Notes under the pieces: model-generated
The model's input: the letters and a program-made list of their open reading frames with translations, nothing else
Database searches by the model: none
What the model was told of the DNA's origin: nothing
DNA from: CAYNFR01 sp964616755
GTDB taxonomy: Bacteria; Bacteroidota; Bacteroidia; Chitinophagales; Saprospiraceae
DNA: 64,000 nucleotides
Reading direction: 5' to 3'
Assembly: GCA_964616755.1 (NCBI GenBank)
Contig: CAZTSI010000010.1
Span: 1 to 64,000, forward strand
Program-made: the position numbers and the translations under genes
In this document: positions 37,373 through 47,600 of the stretch, one piece after another
Layout of the letters: every line of letters begins with the position of its first letter
How positions within the stretch are numbered: position 1 is the first letter of the stretch

Positions 37373-37479
37373 ATGACTTTTAATTTGTGTATTCCAGCTC
37401 TAAAACGTTTTTGGGTACGATGTTGGTATTAATGACGACATAAGCGCATAATTGGCTTATTGAAAAACCGCTATTAACA

Positions 37480-37487
37480 TAACTTTG
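37480..37487 (+). promoter_or_regulatory. Candidate -7 box for cysE-cysM
   Basis: TAACTTTG matches TAnnTTTG and lies 34 bases before the cysE ATG. A TTGG at 37452 could be the -33 element, 25 bases upstream, slightly wide. Confidence 0.4.
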
Positions 37488-37521
37488 TTGGATGCGCGTT
37501 ATTAGATGGTAAAATTTAGGC

Positions 37522-38367
37522 ATGAAAAATCAGTCGGATCACTTTTATCAACGCATTCTATTGGAACATCAACGATGCTTGATTTGTCCCTCCCCAGCGG
37601 AGGTAACATTGTTTTTTAAGCAAATAATGGGTTTACTTTATAAGCCCTACAGCGATAAGAATATATCGACGCTTACGGATGTTAGATCGGAGATGAAGCG
37701 TATACAACTTGAGTTAGCCACCTTACTTCAGGGCGAGAATAATCTTGATATTACTAATCATGAGGAGTGTGCTCAAGTCTTCATGGATGAACTACCAAAT
37801 ATTTATGATCTCCTAAACGACGATATTGCGGCAATCGTCAATGGTGATCCAGCTTGCACTGGTAAGAGGGAAGTTATTCGGAGCTATCCAGGGTTTTACG
37901 CTTCTGCGGCCTATCGTGTCGCAAATGCACTGCATCGCCTTCGAGTAAATGATCTTCCTCGCATTATAACGGAACACGCTCATAGTGTGACTGGTATTGA
38001 CATTCACCCCGGCGCATCTATTGGACGTCACTTTTGCATTGATCACGGGACAGGAATAGTCATCGGTGAAACGTCAGAAATCCATGATCATGTTAAAATT
38101 TATCAAGGCGTGACCTTAGGCGCATTGTCTGTTCGAAAGTCAGACGCAGATAATAAGCGCCATCCGACAATCGAAACAGGATGTGTGCTATACGCAGGAG
38201 CTACTATTTTGGGTGGCGAAACGGTGATTGGTGCGAATAGCGTTATCGGTGGAAATGTTTGGCTGACCAAGAGTGTTCCTGCTAATTCAAAAATATATTA
38301 TCAAGCAACAATGGCAGATACAGATGGAACGGATAAGTTGATCGTTTATAATAATTATTCTAAATAA
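37522..38367 (+). CDS. cysE: Serine O-acetyltransferase
   Basis: Makes O-acetylserine from serine and acetyl-CoA, the carbon acceptor for cysteine synthesis. 281 aa. N-terminal helical region, then a left-handed beta-helix with hexapeptide repeats: GIDIHPGASIGRHFCIDHGTGIVIGETSEI including catalytic His/Asp, YQGVTLGALSV, and YAGATILGGETVIGANSVIGGNVWLTKSVP. Together with cysM (7-base gap) it forms a cysteine biosynthesis operon. Family and role are clear. Confidence 0.96.
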   Translation: MKNQSDHFYQRILLEHQRCLICPSPAEVTLFFKQIMGLLYKPYSDKNISTLTDVRSEMKRIQLELATLLQGENNLDITNHEECAQVFMDELPNIYDLLNDDIAAIVNGDPACTGKREVIRSYPGFYASAAYRVANALHRLRVNDLPRIITEHAHSVTGIDIHPGASIGRHFCIDHGTGIVIGETSEIHDHVKIYQGVTLGALSVRKSDADNKRHPTIETGCVLYAGATILGGETVIGANSVIGGNVWLTKSVPANSKIYYQATMADTDGTDKLIVYNNYSK

Positions 38368-38374
38368 TACACTC

Positions 38375-39256
38375 GTGGCTGGATTGATAGAATTAATCGG
38401 AAACACCCCTTTAGTGGAATTAGTGCATATTCCAACCAAATCGTCTGTAAAAATCTTTGGCAAACTCGAAGGGAACAATCCTGGGGGAAGTGTCAAAGAT
38501 CGTGCGGCCCTTGGGATGATTACAGGCGCATTATCACGCGGCGAAATTAAGGCTGGTGATCGCTTAGTTGAAGCCACTAGCGGCAACACTGGAATTGCTT
38601 TAGCAATGATTGCTCGACTCAAAGGGCTTCATATGACTTTAGTGATGCCCTCCAACAGTACAATCGAACGTACGAAAGCAATGAAAGCATATGGTGCTGA
38701 GGTCATCGGTACTGATCCAGAAAAAGGAATAGAATACAGCCGTGAGGTCGCCGATAAAATGGTAGAAAGCGGCGAGTATTTCATGCTTAACCAATTTGCC
38801 AATGCTGATAATTATTTACAACATTATAAGACAACAGGACCGGAGATATGGCGAGACACTAATGGTGAAGTTACCCATTTTGTATCAGCAATGGGTACGA
38901 CAGGGACAATTATGGGGGTATCTCGTTCACTGAAAGGTTTTAATAGACAGATTAAAATCGTTGGCACCCAGCCCACGGAGGGCTCAAGTATTCCGGGCAT
39001 ACGTCGTTGGTCTCCCGCATTTGTTCCAAAAATATTTGAAGCTTCGCACGTTGATGAAGTCATAGATGTTTCTGAAATAGAAGCTAGAGTCTTAGCAAAT
39101 CGATTGGCAAAAGAAGAAGGTATTTTAACGGGCATGAGCAGTGGAGGCGCGCTATCAGCAGCCTTAAAGATTGCCGATCGAATCGATCATGGAGTAATTG
39201 TGTTTATTGTTTGCGATCGAGGCGATCGATATTTAAGTAGTGACCTATTTGACTGA
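38375..39256 (+). CDS. cysM: Cysteine synthase (O-acetylserine sulfhydrylase), CysM type
   Basis: PLP enzyme making cysteine from O-acetylserine and sulfide or thiosulfate. 293 aa. Starts at GTG 38375 (MAGLIELIGNTPLVEL). Seen: EGNNPGGSVKDRAA with the PLP lysine, EATSGNTGIALAM, VSAMGTTGTIMGVSRSLKG and TGMSSGGALSAALKIA. The EGNNPGGSVKDRA form and short length fit CysM more than CysK, but the split is not certain. Follows cysE in one operon; its stop abuts the stop of the convergent glycosyltransferase. Confidence 0.93.
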   Translation: MAGLIELIGNTPLVELVHIPTKSSVKIFGKLEGNNPGGSVKDRAALGMITGALSRGEIKAGDRLVEATSGNTGIALAMIARLKGLHMTLVMPSNSTIERTKAMKAYGAEVIGTDPEKGIEYSREVADKMVESGEYFMLNQFANADNYLQHYKTTGPEIWRDTNGEVTHFVSAMGTTGTIMGVSRSLKGFNRQIKIVGTQPTEGSSIPGIRRWSPAFVPKIFEASHVDEVIDVSEIEARVLANRLAKEEGILTGMSSGGALSAALKIADRIDHGVIVFIVCDRGDRYLSSDLFD

Positions 39257-40450
39257 TTAATCTAAGGCGTCTAAAAATGAAGCCAACTCTCTCCACTTTT
39301 CCTTTGAATTTAATTGAAGTTTTGCTACTTGCTTTTGTGCATGAGTGGCTCTTGTGTAAAGCTCTTCTCTATTTTTTACCAACTTATTGAGGGTCTTTAT
39401 CCATTGCTCTTTTGTATTGGCTTCAAAATAATCTGTAGACGAATTAAGCTCCAAACCCTCTACCCCTATCAAAGTAGATACCATAGGCAACCCATAGGCT
39501 ATGGCTTCTAACGCCTTAATTCGAATACCACTGCCCGCCAATATCGGAAGGATAATCAAATCCACATTCTTGTAAAATTGATCGCGCTCTTCGTCACTAA
39601 CAGAGCCGAGATTTATTACTCTCAAATCCTTAGTCGAAAGACTTTCGGCTGCCCTACCCGCTATGCAAATCCGAATAGCTGTATCAAGGTGCGGTAATAT
39701 TTGGCTGATAAACCATTCTACACCTTGTTGATTCGGTCTCCAATCCATTGCTCCTATGAAGCCAAGTAACAATTCCTCCTTGTTATAATTCGTCGGAGGT
39801 TTTTTTTTGAACAAGAAATGACTTGTCACTGTAAGAATAGGCGGTGCATCAATCAAATTGGAAAAAAAAAGAGCATCTATAGGACTTATGGATACAATGC
39901 CTGAAGCTCTTTTGACCAATGCATATTCTTCAGTTTTAAGACGTTCTGCCTGACAACGTATATACTGAGTTGACAACCAATTCGCTCCTTTTTGCCATCG
40001 TTGCCAAACACGATGTTCAATATTATGGCTGCGATATACAATCTTTATCGAAGGGTAAGAAGCTTTGACTTTCAATACTAAAGGCATCATAAAGAGAGAT
40101 TCTGCCCAAAGTATATCAATAGAATGCTCATTTACAAAGTCAATAAGAGAAGTCTCGTCTAGATCAAAACGGCTCAAGTGAATAGAGCGCGAATCAAATA
40201 GGAGGTTTTTAATAAGTAAAGAAGCCCGTATAGTGGTATCTATTTCCTTTATCTTAACTGCTTTATACTTTTGCAAATAACTTCTGAGCTTAGGATCTGC
40301 CGTTGATACATAATGTCGAGAAGTATTGAAGGTAAACAAGTATAAACCATGACAGACCTTCAATAACATATCCGCCATGTGTCCAATGGCTATAGACTCA
40401 CCACTATGAAGTGGGTAGGGAACTTGCTTTGTAAGTTGGAGTATTCTCAA
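39257..40450 (-). CDS. Glycosyltransferase, GT4-like
   Basis: 397 aa GT-B fold transferase. N-terminal MRILQLTKQVPYPLHSGESIAIG is the nucleotide/acceptor domain start; the C-terminal domain has LLLGFIGAMDWRPNQQGVEWF, INLGSVSDEERDQFYKNVDLIILPILAGSGIRIKALEAIAYGLPMVST with the conserved E in the EAxxxGxP pattern. The NDP-sugar donor and acceptor are unknown. Downstream of the sterol-desaturase gene by 9 bases, so the two likely act in one surface-glycolipid or polysaccharide pathway. Confidence 0.9.
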   Translation of the reverse strand: MRILQLTKQVPYPLHSGESIAIGHMADMLLKVCHGLYLFTFNTSRHYVSTADPKLRSYLQKYKAVKIKEIDTTIRASLLIKNLLFDSRSIHLSRFDLDETSLIDFVNEHSIDILWAESLFMMPLVLKVKASYPSIKIVYRSHNIEHRVWQRWQKGANWLSTQYIRCQAERLKTEEYALVKRASGIVSISPIDALFFSNLIDAPPILTVTSHFLFKKKPPTNYNKEELLLGFIGAMDWRPNQQGVEWFISQILPHLDTAIRICIAGRAAESLSTKDLRVINLGSVSDEERDQFYKNVDLIILPILAGSGIRIKALEAIAYGLPMVSTLIGVEGLELNSSTDYFEANTKEQWIKTLNKLVKNREELYTRATHAQKQVAKLQLNSKEKWRELASFLDALD

Positions 40451-40459
40451 GAAAATAGC

Positions 40460-41302
40460 TTAGAGCACTTCTTTACCATCATATTCGATAGGTTTACGAT
40501 ATCCAGCGAAAGGAATCTTTAATATCCCCCAAATATTCATCGTTTGTTGACTATCTGGATACGTATCAACCCCATATTTCAATTTTAAATTGTCCACTTG
40601 CTCCATTGTGCCAAACAAACGATCCCATAGTGAAAAGATATTGCCATAATTTGTGTCACTATATGGCTGACGATAGTGATGATGCACTCTATGCATATCC
40701 GGAGTTACCAAAAACCAAACTAATATTTTGTCTAGAAAAGCAGGCATTTTGATATTAGCATGTGTAAACTGAGCGAAAACCACGCTTACTGCTTGATAAA
40801 ACATGATTAACCAAATAGGTGCACCTACAATTAAAACTGCTAAACAAGTAAAGGCAAAACGTATTACACTCTCGCCCGGATGATGTCGATTGCCAGTCGT
40901 AACGTCAACATGCTGATCACTATGATGAACGACATGAAATTGCCACATCCATTTGACATGATGCTCAACCCAATGAGGTGCATAAGCCCCTATCAGATCC
41001 ATAAGCAAGAGACCGCATACTACATTGGCCCATAAGGGCAAACTAAGCCATTGTAAGATACCAAAGTTATTATTTGTAGCTAGATCGCTGGTTTTGATAA
41101 GTATGAAGGCTAATGCAAAATTGATTAAAATGGTCGTCATTGTAAAAAAAATATTAACCCCTATATGCTTCCATCTGTTGTTGGCATATCTAAATAAGGG
41201 GATGCCGTTTTCTATGAGCAGGAATAAAGCGATTCCGCCGAACAAAAGAATTGATCGGTGCGAAGAAGGAATTGTATCGAAATAATTTATCAGTGCGTCC
41301 AT
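40460..41302 (-). CDS. Fatty acid hydroxylase/sterol desaturase-family membrane protein
   Basis: 280 aa integral membrane di-iron oxygenase. Helices at about 17-34, 47-70, 85-105 and 155-180. The histidine clusters expected for iron binding are present: HWVEHH, HVVHHSDQHVDVTTGNRHHPGE and HRVHHHYRQPYSDTNYGN. Family members hydroxylate or desaturate lipids or alcohols; substrate here is not known. Followed by a GT4-like glycosyltransferase, which suggests lipid or glycolipid modification. Confidence 0.9.
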   Translation of the reverse strand: MDALINYFDTIPSSHRSILLFGGIALFLLIENGIPLFRYANNRWKHIGVNIFFTMTTILINFALAFILIKTSDLATNNNFGILQWLSLPLWANVVCGLLLMDLIGAYAPHWVEHHVKWMWQFHVVHHSDQHVDVTTGNRHHPGESVIRFAFTCLAVLIVGAPIWLIMFYQAVSVVFAQFTHANIKMPAFLDKILVWFLVTPDMHRVHHHYRQPYSDTNYGNIFSLWDRLFGTMEQVDNLKLKYGVDTYPDSQQTMNIWGILKIPFAGYRKPIEYDGKEVL

Positions 41303-41536
41303 AAACTAACCTTATGCAATACAATTTTAATATAATTTTCTGCTGTTCAAGGTGTGTTTCTGTATAAGATATTAAAAATAAATGGCGTAATTTGGTCGTG
41401 ACTTCTAACAGGACATTACTTTAGCTCCGACGAATAAAAAAACTAGACCAATAGTCCATCTTAAAGTAGATTATGAGTCTGTTGTAACTTAATTTTTTTA
41501 CGTAGTGATTCTTTTTCCGTTCAAAAAGAGACTTTA

Positions 41537-42115
41537 ATGATTGAAAGATGCCCTTGGTGTGGCACGGCCCCCTTGTATGTAAAGTATCATGATGAGGAAT
41601 GGGGAGTTCCTGAATATGATAGCCTTGCCTTATTTGAGAAGTTGCTTTTAGATGGTGCACAGGCAGGTTTGAGTTGGTGGACGATCTTAAGTAAACGAGA
41701 AAACTATCGTCGGGCATTCGCTGAATTTGACCCCTCGAATATAGCCTCCTATACCAATGATCACCTCGAATTGCTAATGCAAGATTCGGGCATTGTGCGG
41801 AATAGATTAAAAATTCAAGCATTTCGGACAAATGCTCGAGTCTACCTAAATATGCTAGACAATGGAACAGATCTGAGTAAAATGTTATGGGGTTATATCG
41901 ATGGCCGACCGATCGTGAATCATCTGCAATCGATGAATGACGTTGTTCCTACTACTCCACTCAGCGACCGAATTTCTAAAGATTTGAAAAAACTCGGTTT
42001 TAAATTTGTTGGATCTACCATTGTTTATGCATTTATGCAGGCAGTCGGTATGGTAAATGATCATCTCGTCACATGCCCTAGACATGCTGAAGTACAAAAG
42101 CTGTATCAGAAATAA
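41537..42115 (+). CDS. tag: DNA-3-methyladenine glycosylase I
   Basis: Base-excision repair enzyme removing 3-methyladenine. 192 aa, normal length. Seen: CPWCGTAPLYVKYHDEEWGVP with zinc ligands Cys5 and His18, AQAGLSWWTILSKRENYRRAF, a helix-hairpin-helix region FKFVGSTIVYAFMQAVGMVNDH, and C-terminal zinc ligands in NDHLVTCPRH. Isolated gene, divergent from the sterol-desaturase pair; upstream 234 bases contain no recognisable promoter box. Confidence 0.95.
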   Translation: MIERCPWCGTAPLYVKYHDEEWGVPEYDSLALFEKLLLDGAQAGLSWWTILSKRENYRRAFAEFDPSNIASYTNDHLELLMQDSGIVRNRLKIQAFRTNARVYLNMLDNGTDLSKMLWGYIDGRPIVNHLQSMNDVVPTTPLSDRISKDLKKLGFKFVGSTIVYAFMQAVGMVNDHLVTCPRHAEVQKLYQK

Positions 42116-42137
42116 ACAAATTAAATACTCTATCTTA

Positions 42138-43286
42138 TTATGTACTTTCTGATCGAATGAGGGTTGCTAATGCCTTAAGATCTGCACTGGTATTATAGAC
42201 ATGAGGCGATATACGAAGAGCATCACCACGAAGACTAAGGCTTATTTGAGCTGCTTTTGTTTTAACAAAAATCGAATCTAGGCTAACGTGAGCTGGCGGG
42301 CGAATACCAAACAGATGCCCCGCGCGATATTTTTTATCCACCGTCCAACCACACTCTTCCACTTCTCGTACAAAATCTAAGCAAATATCCAGAACATATG
42401 CCTGGATACCTTTTACCCCCCATGTCAGCAATTGCGATATGGCTTCTGTAAGCATCGGTACATGTATAAAATTGGATGCTTCGCCGACTTCATATCTTCG
42501 AGCATAGGTTCTATATTCAGCTTGGTATTTTACTAAATTTTCAAAACGTTGACTTTCTGAGCGATTAATCCAACTTTCTTCGATAGGTATACCGTGGTCA
42601 AAAGACTCATTATAGTAAGCCAAACCGATGCCGTACGGCCCCATCAACCACTTATAACCCGCGACAATTAAAGCATCTACGGGAATTTTATCGAGATCAA
42701 ATGGCATGACCCCGATGGATTGTGTGCCATCGACGATTAGTTTGACCCCATGCTTTTTTGCCTTTTGGCTAATGGCTGACAATTGAAAGATAGTACCATC
42801 TGACCAATGCACATGAGGTATTGCAATGGCTAATACTTCATCATCTATTTGCGCTATAATTCGGTCGTTCCAAATTTCTCCCCTTGAAGCAGAAGTCAAA
42901 GTTGGGGATATTGTTTGAAGTTGAATTCCTTTGCTTTGAGCTAAACGCAACCAAGGATATACGTTGCTGGGAAATTGCTCTGAGACAACCATGATACGTT
43001 TCCTTTTCCCTACAATCAAATTTTGAATAACATTAGCCATACCATAGCTCACACTTGGAATTACGACAATTCGCTCAGGATGGGAGGCATTTATGAGTGT
43101 CGAAAACTTCTTTCGCAACTCGTCTACTGATACGAAAAAATCATCTTGACTTATTTGCGGAGGATATTCTTTTATCATAAGTGATTTCTGCCCCACTTCA
43201 GAAACAGACCTTAACTGAGGAGACATGTACGCCGCATTAAGATAAATGCCTTCTTTAAGATTAAACAAATGCTTTTGACAATCCAT
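42138..43286 (-). CDS. Class V aminotransferase-family PLP enzyme
   Basis: 382 aa PLP enzyme of the class V (cysteine desulfurase/isopenicillin N epimerase-like) fold. Seen: IVVIPSVSYGMANVI near the phosphate cup, IPHVHWSDGTIFQL, KLIVDGTQSIGVMPFDL with the Asp that binds the ring nitrogen, and VAGYKWLMGPYGIGLAYY with the PLP lysine. No catalytic Cys loop typical of a sulfur-transferring NifS/IscS enzyme is apparent, so an aminotransferase, lyase or epimerase role is equally possible. Single gene. Confidence 0.88.
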   Translation of the reverse strand: MDCQKHLFNLKEGIYLNAAYMSPQLRSVSEVGQKSLMIKEYPPQISQDDFFVSVDELRKKFSTLINASHPERIVVIPSVSYGMANVIQNLIVGKRKRIMVVSEQFPSNVYPWLRLAQSKGIQLQTISPTLTSASRGEIWNDRIIAQIDDEVLAIAIPHVHWSDGTIFQLSAISQKAKKHGVKLIVDGTQSIGVMPFDLDKIPVDALIVAGYKWLMGPYGIGLAYYNESFDHGIPIEESWINRSESQRFENLVKYQAEYRTYARRYEVGEASNFIHVPMLTEAISQLLTWGVKGIQAYVLDICLDFVREVEECGWTVDKKYRAGHLFGIRPPAHVSLDSIFVKTKAAQISLSLRGDALRISPHVYNTSADLKALATLIRSEST

Positions 43287-43461
43287 TTATTGATGGTTTA
43301 GTGAGCCAAGATTAGGATTCTTCAGCAATGGATATACTTTTTCCTAAATTTTTATCATGAAGAATTTTATTTAAAGTCCTAATTAAACTATTAGAGTCGA
43401 CTTCAAGTCTAATTTGAGGCGAAATAACTTCTTGAAGGTAATGTTTGAGTCCTTTGTTAGT

Positions 43462-43511
43462 ATAATGTTAATAAGGATTACTAAGCCTTTATATATGCCA
43501 TAATGTTAATA
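43462..43511. promoter_or_regulatory. Pair of 12-bp direct repeats upstream of the RND efflux operon
   Basis: ATAATGTTAATA occurs at 43462-43473 and again at 43500-43511, 38 bases apart. The second copy lies just before the -7 box at 43520, where a bound repressor could block transcription. A perfect palindrome GACTTCAAGTC lies further up at 43399-43409. Inferred operator; no regulator is encoded next to it. Confidence 0.35.
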
Positions 43512-43519
43512 TGACGGGC

Positions 43520-43527
43520 TATCTTTG
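43520..43527 (+). promoter_or_regulatory. Candidate -7 box for the RND efflux operon
   Basis: TATCTTTG matches TAnnTTTG, 31 bases before the adaptor start codon, in the context GGCTATCTTTGG that is shared with the box at 3730. Confidence 0.4.
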
Positions 43528-43558
43528 GCCTTCTTTTTAATGAGCGTTTAATCTATTT

Positions 43559-44653
43559 ATGAGACCTTTAGCTATAATTTTTTTGTGTTTACTCGGAATG
43601 TTTTTGTTTAAGACATATTATTGGGATAAGAACAAATCTAATGATTCAAAAACGCCTAAGGCTTCGGGTCAGATGGTATCTGACACGAGTGCTTCAACTT
43701 CAGCAAGGCAAAACAATGTTCTTTCGGCTGATATTTATGTAGCTAAACTTTCAGATAATAGTTCTACCATCTACGCTACGGGCACGATTATGCCCAATGA
43801 GGAAGTTGAAATAAAAAGCGAAGTAGCAGGAAGAATTATCGATCTCAACATAAAAGAAGGTGGCTTTGTGCAAAAGGGTCAACGTGTAGTTAAGTTGGAT
43901 GATCGTGATCTTACAGCACAATTAAAGAAACTGGAATACGAAGATCAACTTGCTGCGCAAATTGAAGCACGGCAAAAGAAGTTATTAGACATTAATGCTA
44001 TCAGTAAGGAAGAGTATGATATGGCGGTAAACAGGGTAAAAACTCTCAGCGCTGATCGTGAATTATTACAAGTGCAAATAGAGAGAACCTCTATTCTAAC
44101 TCCCTTCAGTGGACGAATGGGATTGAAGTCGATCAGTGAAGGAGCATATATCACACCTGGCCAGATCATTGTAAATATAGTACAGTCCAACCCAGCAAAA
44201 GTTGACTTTAGCATTTCTGAAAAATATAGCAATAAAATATTCGTTGGGCAAAAGTTGAGCTATACGATAGATGGTTTTAACGATGTCTTTACAGCTGAAG
44301 TGATCGCCATTGATCCTAAAATCGATGAAAATCTGCGCACATTGCGAATCAGGGGAAAGTCGGCAAACAATCAAGGAAGACTATTGCCTGGCATGTATGT
44401 GCGACTAGAGATACCAATCTCTGAAACTAGCGCGATTATGCTTCCTACCGAGGCCATAGTACCGATCCTAAAAGGCAAAAAAGTATATGTGCTCAATAAT
44501 GGAGTAGCTGAAGAACGTCTCATTACCACGGGCTATCGATCTAATGCATACATTCAAGTAGAAAAAGGTCTCAGTATCGGTGACTCTGTCATAGTGAGCG
44601 CCTTAATGACCATCAAACCTAATATGCCTGTACAAGCCCGAAATGTCTTTTAA
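43559..44653 (+). CDS. RND efflux periplasmic adaptor (membrane fusion protein)
   Basis: 364 aa. N-terminal membrane anchor (about 3-18), Ser/Thr-rich spacer, then lipoyl-like halves around ATGTIMPNEEVEIKSEVAG and KEGGFVQKGQRVVKLDDRDL, a short alpha-hairpin (about 120-190), a beta-barrel and membrane-proximal domain, e.g. FSGRMGLKSISEGAYITPGQ and MYVRLEIPIS. This HlyD/AcrA-type protein links the inner-membrane pump to the outer-membrane channel. First gene of a three-gene operon with a complete RND tripartite system; a -7 box and direct repeats precede it. Confidence 0.95.
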   Translation: MRPLAIIFLCLLGMFLFKTYYWDKNKSNDSKTPKASGQMVSDTSASTSARQNNVLSADIYVAKLSDNSSTIYATGTIMPNEEVEIKSEVAGRIIDLNIKEGGFVQKGQRVVKLDDRDLTAQLKKLEYEDQLAAQIEARQKKLLDINAISKEEYDMAVNRVKTLSADRELLQVQIERTSILTPFSGRMGLKSISEGAYITPGQIIVNIVQSNPAKVDFSISEKYSNKIFVGQKLSYTIDGFNDVFTAEVIAIDPKIDENLRTLRIRGKSANNQGRLLPGMYVRLEIPISETSAIMLPTEAIVPILKGKKVYVLNNGVAEERLITTGYRSNAYIQVEKGLSIGDSVIVSALMTIKPNMPVQARNVF

Positions 44654-44694
44654 TATCTACCCTCGATTAATCATATAGCTAACTCACCCTCCAT

Positions 44695-47600
44695 ATGTCA
44701 TTATCAACACTAAGCATTAAAAGACCCGTTTTAGCGATTGTTATGAATCTGCTGATTTTGATATTCGGTCTTATCAGTTTTAAATATCTAGGTGTCAGAG
44801 AATATCCATCGATCGATCCGCCAGTCGTATCTGTTAGGACTAACTATCCAGGTGCTAATGCTGATATTATAGAATCTCAAATCACCGAGCCATTAGAAAA
44901 GGCAATAAATAGTGTGCCGGGTATTCGATCTATAAGTTCTTCGAGTAATCAAGGATCTAGCTCCATTTCGATCGAGTTTAATCTTGATGTAGATATGGAG
45001 TCAGCGGCAAATGATGTCAGAGATAAGGTTTCTCAAGCTATGCGCTCACTTCCAAGAGATATAGATGGCTTGCCCACCGTAAGTAAGGCTGATGCGGATT
45101 CTGAAACGATTTTTGTAATGCAGCTCAAAAGCACAGAAAAATCGTCCTTGGAATTGAGTGATTTCGCAGAAAATGTGATTATGCCAAGATTCGAAACAGT
45201 CAATAACGTTAGCGGTGTTAGAATTTGGGGGCAAAAGCGTCCTTCGATGCGCATATGGATGGATCCTTCAAAAATGGCTGCACAAAGCGTAGTTTCACAA
45301 GATATTAAAACAGCCCTTGATCGAGAAAATGTAGAATTACCAAGCGGAACGCTGCAAGGTGACAACACTGAATTGACTGTCAAAACATTAGGACGATTTA
45401 CTACAGAAGAAGATTTTAATGATCTCATCATAAAAACAGATGGTGCAAAGATTATTAGACTTCGAGATGTTGGTTTCGCGGTTGTCGGTCCTGAAAAGGA
45501 AGAGGGAATACTGCGGATCAATGGAGTGCCTCAAGTGGGGATAGCCATCAGCCCACAGCCGGGCTCTAATTACTTAGACATAGCAGAAGAAGTTAAAAAG
45601 CGGTATGAAATAGTCAAGGCCGACCTTCCTGATGATATGGAATTAGGGATTTTCTTAGATTATACCACCTTCATCACAAAGTCTATTGATGAAGTAAAGG
45701 AAACCCTGATTATCGCCATTGGACTGGTTATATTCATTATCTTCTTATTTTTTAGAGATTGGATTTTAGCCGTACGTCCTTTGATTGATATTCCGGTATC
45801 CTTAATCGGGACATTCTTTGTCATGTTTATTTTTGGATTTTCTATTAATGTCTTGACCTTACTGGCCATTGTCTTAGCCACTGGTCTAGTGGTGGATGAT
45901 GGTATCGTTGTGACAGAAAATATATTCAAAAAATTAGAGGAGGGCTATGGCCCAATTGAGGCGGCGATCAGGGGCTCTAACGAAATCTTTTTTGCCATTA
46001 TCTCTACCTCTATATCCCTTGCGGCGGTATTCTTACCCGTCATTTTTATGGATGGATTTGTTGGCAAGCTCTTCAAAGAATTTGGCATTGTGCTTGCTTC
46101 AGCGGTTATCATAAGTGCGTTTGTCTCACTGACACTTACTCCGATGCTTAATGCTTATCTTATACGAAAAAAGGAGAAAAGAAATTGGTTTTACGAGTCA
46201 ACAGAACCATTCTTCAAGAGAATGGAAAATAGTTATCGACAAGGACTTACAGCTTTTTTTGGCTACAGATGGTTAGCATGGCCTCTATTTATTGGTGTAG
46301 GATTCATGATATTCTTTTTTGGCAAGCAGCTAAAATCTGAATTGGCCCCATTGGATGATAGAAATGTTTTGAGTGTTTCTATGGCAACGCCTGAGGGGTC
46401 TTCTTACGAATTTATGGATGATTATGTCATGAAAGCCTATAATGTATTGGTAGAGAAGATACCTGAGAATGCAGGTATTTTGACATATACTGCACCTGGT
46501 TTTACCGGTTCTGGAGCATCTAACACAGCTTTTGCGCGTATTGCATTAACAGAAAGTATTACTAGAGAGCGAAGCCAAACAGAGATCAAGGATGTCGTAA
46601 ATGCTGAATTCAGAAAAATGCCTGATGCACGAGCCTTTGCCAGCGAACAACAAACAATAGCACAAAATAGACGAGGTGGATTACCTGTGCAGTATGTGCT
46701 GCAAGCACCTGATTTTGAATACTTGCGTGCGTATATTCCAAAATTCTTAGAAATAGTAGAAAAGGATCCGACTTTTTCGCTCGTAGACCTAAACCTAAAA
46801 TTTAACCGCCCCGAACTTAATATTACTATCGATCGCTCTAAGGCAAAGAGCATGGGGGTATCTGTGACGGACGTGGCAACCACTATGCAATTAGCTTTTG
46901 CCGGTCAGCGATTTGCTTATTATACCAGAGAAGGCAGGCAGTATCAAGTGATTGGTCAATTTGATCGCGAAAACCGTGACGAACCCGTGGATCTAAAATC
47001 CCTGTATGTCAAAAACAATCAAGGGCAAATGATACAGTTAGACAACATCGTGACGGCTGAAGAGCAAAGTAACCCGCCTCAATTGTTTCATTATAATCGA
47101 TTTATGAGTGCTACGGTTTCTGCAGGACTCGCCCCAGGGCGAACTATTGCCGAGGGCATTGCGGCCATGGATGCCGCCAAAGATCAATTAAATGATCCTG
47201 CAATCCGAACGGAGTTGACGGGTGATTCGCGTGACTTCCAAGAAAGTTCTAATAGTACGTTGTTTTCTTTCGTATTGGCTTTGCTCTTGGTCTATTTGAT
47301 TTTAGCCGCTCAATTTGAGTCGTTTATGGATCCCTTTATTATAATGTTGACCGTACCTCTAGCCATTGCCGGTGCTGTGTTCTCCCTTTGGTTTTTTGAT
47401 CAGACGCTCAATATATTTAGTCAGATTGGTATTATTATGCTCGTAGGATTAGTGACTAAGAATGGAATCTTAATTGTAGAATTTGCCAATCAATTGCGAG
47501 AAAAAGGTATGAATACTCGAGATGCGGCTCTTCAAGCGTCAACAATGCGTATGCGTCCTATTATCATGACCACATTAGCCACTGTTTTTGGAGCTACACC

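Noticed and set aside
41405..41470. Short hydrophobic reading frame ending in a stop, resembling a membrane-protein C-terminus
   Set aside because: Only about 21 codons with a stop just upstream, no start and no further remnant; chance is the simplest explanation.
41421..41831. 136-codon antisense ORF over the start of tag
   Set aside because: Fully overlaps a confident gene with clear motifs; composition shows no domain or signal. Treated as a shadow frame.
45033..45521. 162-codon antisense ORF inside the RND permease
   Set aside because: Lies within an unambiguous pump gene and has no recognisable motif; typical complement-frame opening.
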